This document shows, one piece after another, positions 61,893-64,000 of a stretch of DNA of 64,000 nucleotides. Source of the DNA: Chitinophaga pinensis (GTDB lineage: Bacteria > Bacteroidota > Bacteroidia > M30B66). The notes beneath the pieces are model-generated. The model ran no database searches. It worked only from the letters and a program-made list of their open reading frames with translations, and was not told where the DNA came from. Location: NCBI GenBank assembly GCA_945883545.1, contig CAMCXT010000002.1, positions 1 to 64,000 of the forward strand, in the 5' to 3' direction. The stretch's first letter is position 1. Each line of letters starts with the position of its first letter. Made by a program: the position numbers and the translations under genes.

Positions 61893-64000
61893 TTAAAATC
61901 CAACCGTTAACTGTAAGGCTGTTGTGCGTGGCGACTCGATCGACATCGGGCGAAGTGCGTACTCTGCGTTCAATAAATTGTTCACGATAAACGAAAACGC
62001 AATCTTATCGGTCGCCTTGTAAATCAAACGCGCATCAAATACCCAGGCTCCATCGTTGTTTGCTTCACGGTAAGGCTTTAATCCTGGCTTAGGCTCTCCC
62101 AAAATCGCCAAGAAATCGTCAAGATCTTCAAAAATCTTATCGATGTTCTGCATGTGGCTGTTGTAACGGCAGCTTCCTCCTAAGGTCCAAGCACCACGAG
62201 AAAATTCCACATCAGCCTTAAACAAATGTTGGAAACGGTACTTCAACAAATAGCCTGTCGAATCAGACGATGACGTTGAATAGGTTACTGGCTCTCCTGC
62301 ATAATTCACCGGATAAGGTTTGTTAGGCTGCAAAGCAATAGGCAAAGTGTACGTGTAACCGGTCAGAATCGATATCGTATTTTTTCCAATCATGCCCGTT
62401 CCGGCAATCGATGCATCCCAACCGGTAACCTTGGTTTCACCAATGTTCAGCGACGCAAAGCCCAATCCGAATAGCAAATTTGGATCTAGTGGACCAAACT
62501 TTCCGAAGTTAAATTCGATGTTGTCTTCAAAGCGTTGAATAAACCACACCAAATCTGCATATGCCTTGAAACCGCCAATTTTAAAACCTTGCTTCACACC
62601 CACTTCAGCATTCCAAGAACTCTCCGATTTTAGGCTATCGTTCGGGTAAATCAAAATTGGTCCCACACGGGTTCTGATAAACTTCTCTGCAATTGTTGGG
62701 AATCGGTAACCCTGCCCGAATGATGCTCGCAAGAAAGTGGCTTTATGCAACTGCAAATTCATCCCAGCACGAAAAACAGGTTTCCCTTCGGTGCTCACAG
62801 TAACAGAATCGCCTTCGTTAAACCGCGGACTACTGATCGAAAAGTGTTCGTATCGACCACCGGCACTCAGCGTGAGTCGATCCCAAAAAGTACGCTCCAA
62901 TTGTAAGTATGCTGCTACATTTCTGCTGCCTGAAGATGCCTTGGAATTTACTGTATCAGATAAATTTCCTTTGTATAAGTCTGATACTCCAAATGTGTAA
63001 GAATGCAAAACTCCGGCAGTAAACAAGGTTCCCTTTAAAAATCCTGAAGTAAAATTCTTTTGCGCTTGGTATTCATTGTACAACAAATCACTCTTGTTCG
63101 CTTGGTTATTGTCGTTGTTGTTGTTTAGATGGAAAAAGCGATTTCTCAATGTGTGTCTGAAACCCTTCTTTCCAATGTAGGTCACAAATGGATCTATGTA
63201 ATAAACACTCTGCAAGGTTAAGGTAACCGAACCTGGATATGACCGATACATTCCAGTATCTGCATTAAACCAAATCAACGTTCCTGTCGATCTAGATAAC
63301 ATCCCATTAAAGTTAACACCAAACGATAAGCCTTCTACTTTTTTGCTGCGGTATCTCAAGTTGGCGTTTATTCTCGCACGGTTCTCAAATTCTCCTCGTT
63401 GCTCTGCAAATAGATTGAAGGTGGTATCAGAAATATCAACCGGTGAAGCTGCTTTAAATCCATTGTCGTTGTAGAAGTTTCCTCCAACAACCAAGTCCAA
63501 GTTCCCCACCTTGCGCGAATGGAAGAAGTTTACACCCGTGTACGTTGGATTGTTATCGCCCCAATAAATTGCGTCTTTGTTTCTCGGATTGTTGTATACA
63601 CCCGAAAAAACGTTCACTTTCGTTTGTGGCTTGTCGCGCGGATAAGCAGTTCTAATATTCAGCACACCACTTAAAGCAGCCGAACCGTAAAGCACCGACG
63701 ATGCGCCTTTGATCACCTCAACCTGCTCGATGTTTTCAACCGGAATAAAGCCCCAGCTTGGTCGTCCTGCATCGCCAGAAAGCAATGGTAAATCATCTAC
63801 CAAAATCATCACACGGCTTCCTGCGCCAAAGCTGTATCCGCTTCCGCTGCGTATTTGAGGTTCATTGTCAACTATACTCACACCCGGAACCTGCTGCAAT
63901 GCATTGTCGATTGATGTGGTATTCTTGTTTTCAATGATATTCGGCTTGAGCACTTCCAAACTCACGGTGAGTCGCTCAATGTTCTGCTCATATTTCCCTG
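61893..64000 (-). CDS. TonB-dependent receptor (5' partial)
   Basis: The frame runs to the window edge at 64000; the first visible residues (SLEVLKPNIIENKNTTSIDNALQQVPGVSIVD) lie inside the plug domain, so signal, carboxypeptidase-like domain and TonB box are outside. The plug (GSRVMILVDDLPLLSGDAGR, IEQVEVIKGASSVLYGSAALSGVLNI) is typical, then a 22-stranded barrel ending in aromatic TALQLTVGF with a C-terminal Phe. It imports a large substrate such as a siderophore, B12 or oligosaccharide; no SusD partner is seen, so a metal-chelate or vitamin role is likelier. Confidence 0.93.
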   Translation of the reverse strand, partial: GKYEQNIERLTVSLEVLKPNIIENKNTTSIDNALQQVPGVSIVDNEPQIRSGSGYSFGAGSRVMILVDDLPLLSGDAGRPSWGFIPVENIEQVEVIKGASSVLYGSAALSGVLNIRTAYPRDKPQTKVNVFSGVYNNPRNKDAIYWGDNNPTYTGVNFFHSRKVGNLDLVVGGNFYNDNGFKAASPVDISDTTFNLFAEQRGEFENRARINANLRYRSKKVEGLSFGVNFNGMLSRSTGTLIWFNADTGMYRSYPGSVTLTLQSVYYIDPFVTYIGKKGFRHTLRNRFFHLNNNNDNNQANKSDLLYNEYQAQKNFTSGFLKGTLFTAGVLHSYTFGVSDLYKGNLSDTVNSKASSGSRNVAAYLQLERTFWDRLTLSAGGRYEHFSISSPRFNEGDSVTVSTEGKPVFRAGMNLQLHKATFLRASFGQGYRFPTIAEKFIRTRVGPILIYPNDSLKSESSWNAEVGVKQGFKIGGFKAYADLVWFIQRFEDNIEFNFGKFGPLDPNLLFGLGFASLNIGETKVTGWDASIAGTGMIGKNTISILTGYTYTLPIALQPNKPYPVNYAGEPVTYSTSSSDSTGYLLKYRFQHLFKADVEFSRGAWTLGGSCRYNSHMQNIDKIFEDLDDFLAILGEPKPGLKPYREANNDGAWVFDARLIYKATDKIAFSFIVNNLLNAEYALRPMSIESPRTTALQLTVGF

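Noticed and set aside
1-64000. CRISPR arrays, tRNA or rRNA genes, insertion sequences, prophage
   Set aside because: No regularly spaced repeats, no cloverleaf, and no transposase, integrase or phage gene was found in any gap or frame.

Overview
The window is a gene-dense, moderately AT-rich chromosomal segment from a member of the Bacteroidota, most likely from the Flavobacteriales or a neighbouring order. The evidence is the gliding and type IX secretion system (T9SS) genes gldB, gldC and porW/sprE, several secreted proteins with T9SS C-terminal sorting domains, many lipoproteins with a Cys right after a short signal peptide, promoters of the Bacteroidota type (TTG, 17-23 nt, TAnnTTTG), almost no Shine-Dalgarno sequences, and Bacteroidota-specific families (DUF4292, HU-CCDC81/SPOR, GldL-related, DUF2805, bactofilin-AtpZ). 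No tRNA, rRNA, CRISPR array, insertion sequence or prophage gene was recognised. Almost all of it is housekeeping and envelope biology.

Layout. 1-5110: a carotenoid-desaturase-like oxidoreductase (5' end outside the window), a small T9SS cargo protein, an HTTM membrane protein overlapping a TPR lipoprotein, and an outer-membrane barrel. 5111-13833 (minus): a long run, tRNA hydroxylase trhO, enoyl-CoA hydratase, flippase, dut, sugar nucleotidyltransferase, TPR lipoprotein, DUF4292 lipoprotein and an EnvC-like murein hydrolase activator. 14069-16016: a PadR regulator with a GldL-like membrane protein, then asd. 16124-18751: a large lamin-tail surface protein. 18758-26964: plsC, then a plus-strand run of FAD oxidoreductase, acyltransferase, trans-sulfuration enzyme, DUF2805, threonine dehydrogenase, cysS and an M28 peptidase. 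27096-33520: lipid-anchored prohibitin, glutamate dehydrogenase, thioesterase, HemJ, and the kdsB/HU-SPOR/TPR operon. 33682-37487: a T9SS cargo gene, then an accessory-looking module of one XRE regulator divergent from three unknown exported proteins. 37484-47667: pgk, porW/sprE, bactofilin, atpZ, an AtpI-like protein, PBP1A, scoAB, DUF4403. 47699-57920: cvpA, mrp, nifU, a T9SS hydrolase, unknowns, an exonuclease, a tandem ABC ATPase, engB, a PKD T9SS protein. 57920-64000: gldC, gldB, a PorT-like barrel, nadE, and a TonB-dependent receptor whose N-terminus lies outside.

How it works together. Much of the window builds or decorates the cell envelope: T9SS parts (GldB, GldC, PorW) and at least four probable cargo proteins, peptidoglycan synthesis and remodelling (PBP1A, EnvC-like, bactofilin), LPS and surface sugars (kdsB, nucleotidyltransferase, flippase), and lipoprotein/TPR scaffolds. 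The metabolic genes (asd, gdh, threonine dehydrogenase, scoAB, pgk, nadE) are typical heterotrophic functions.

The least ordinary parts are the XRE module at 34786-37487, which has two 19-bp operator-like palindromes exactly 20 bp apart, a structured leader with a two-codon ORF, and three secreted proteins of unknown function; the PadR/GldL-like pair at 14022-15029; a perfect 40-bp palindrome at 30230-30269; and the very tight convergent gene ends (8 of 12 junctions within 9 nt or overlapping).
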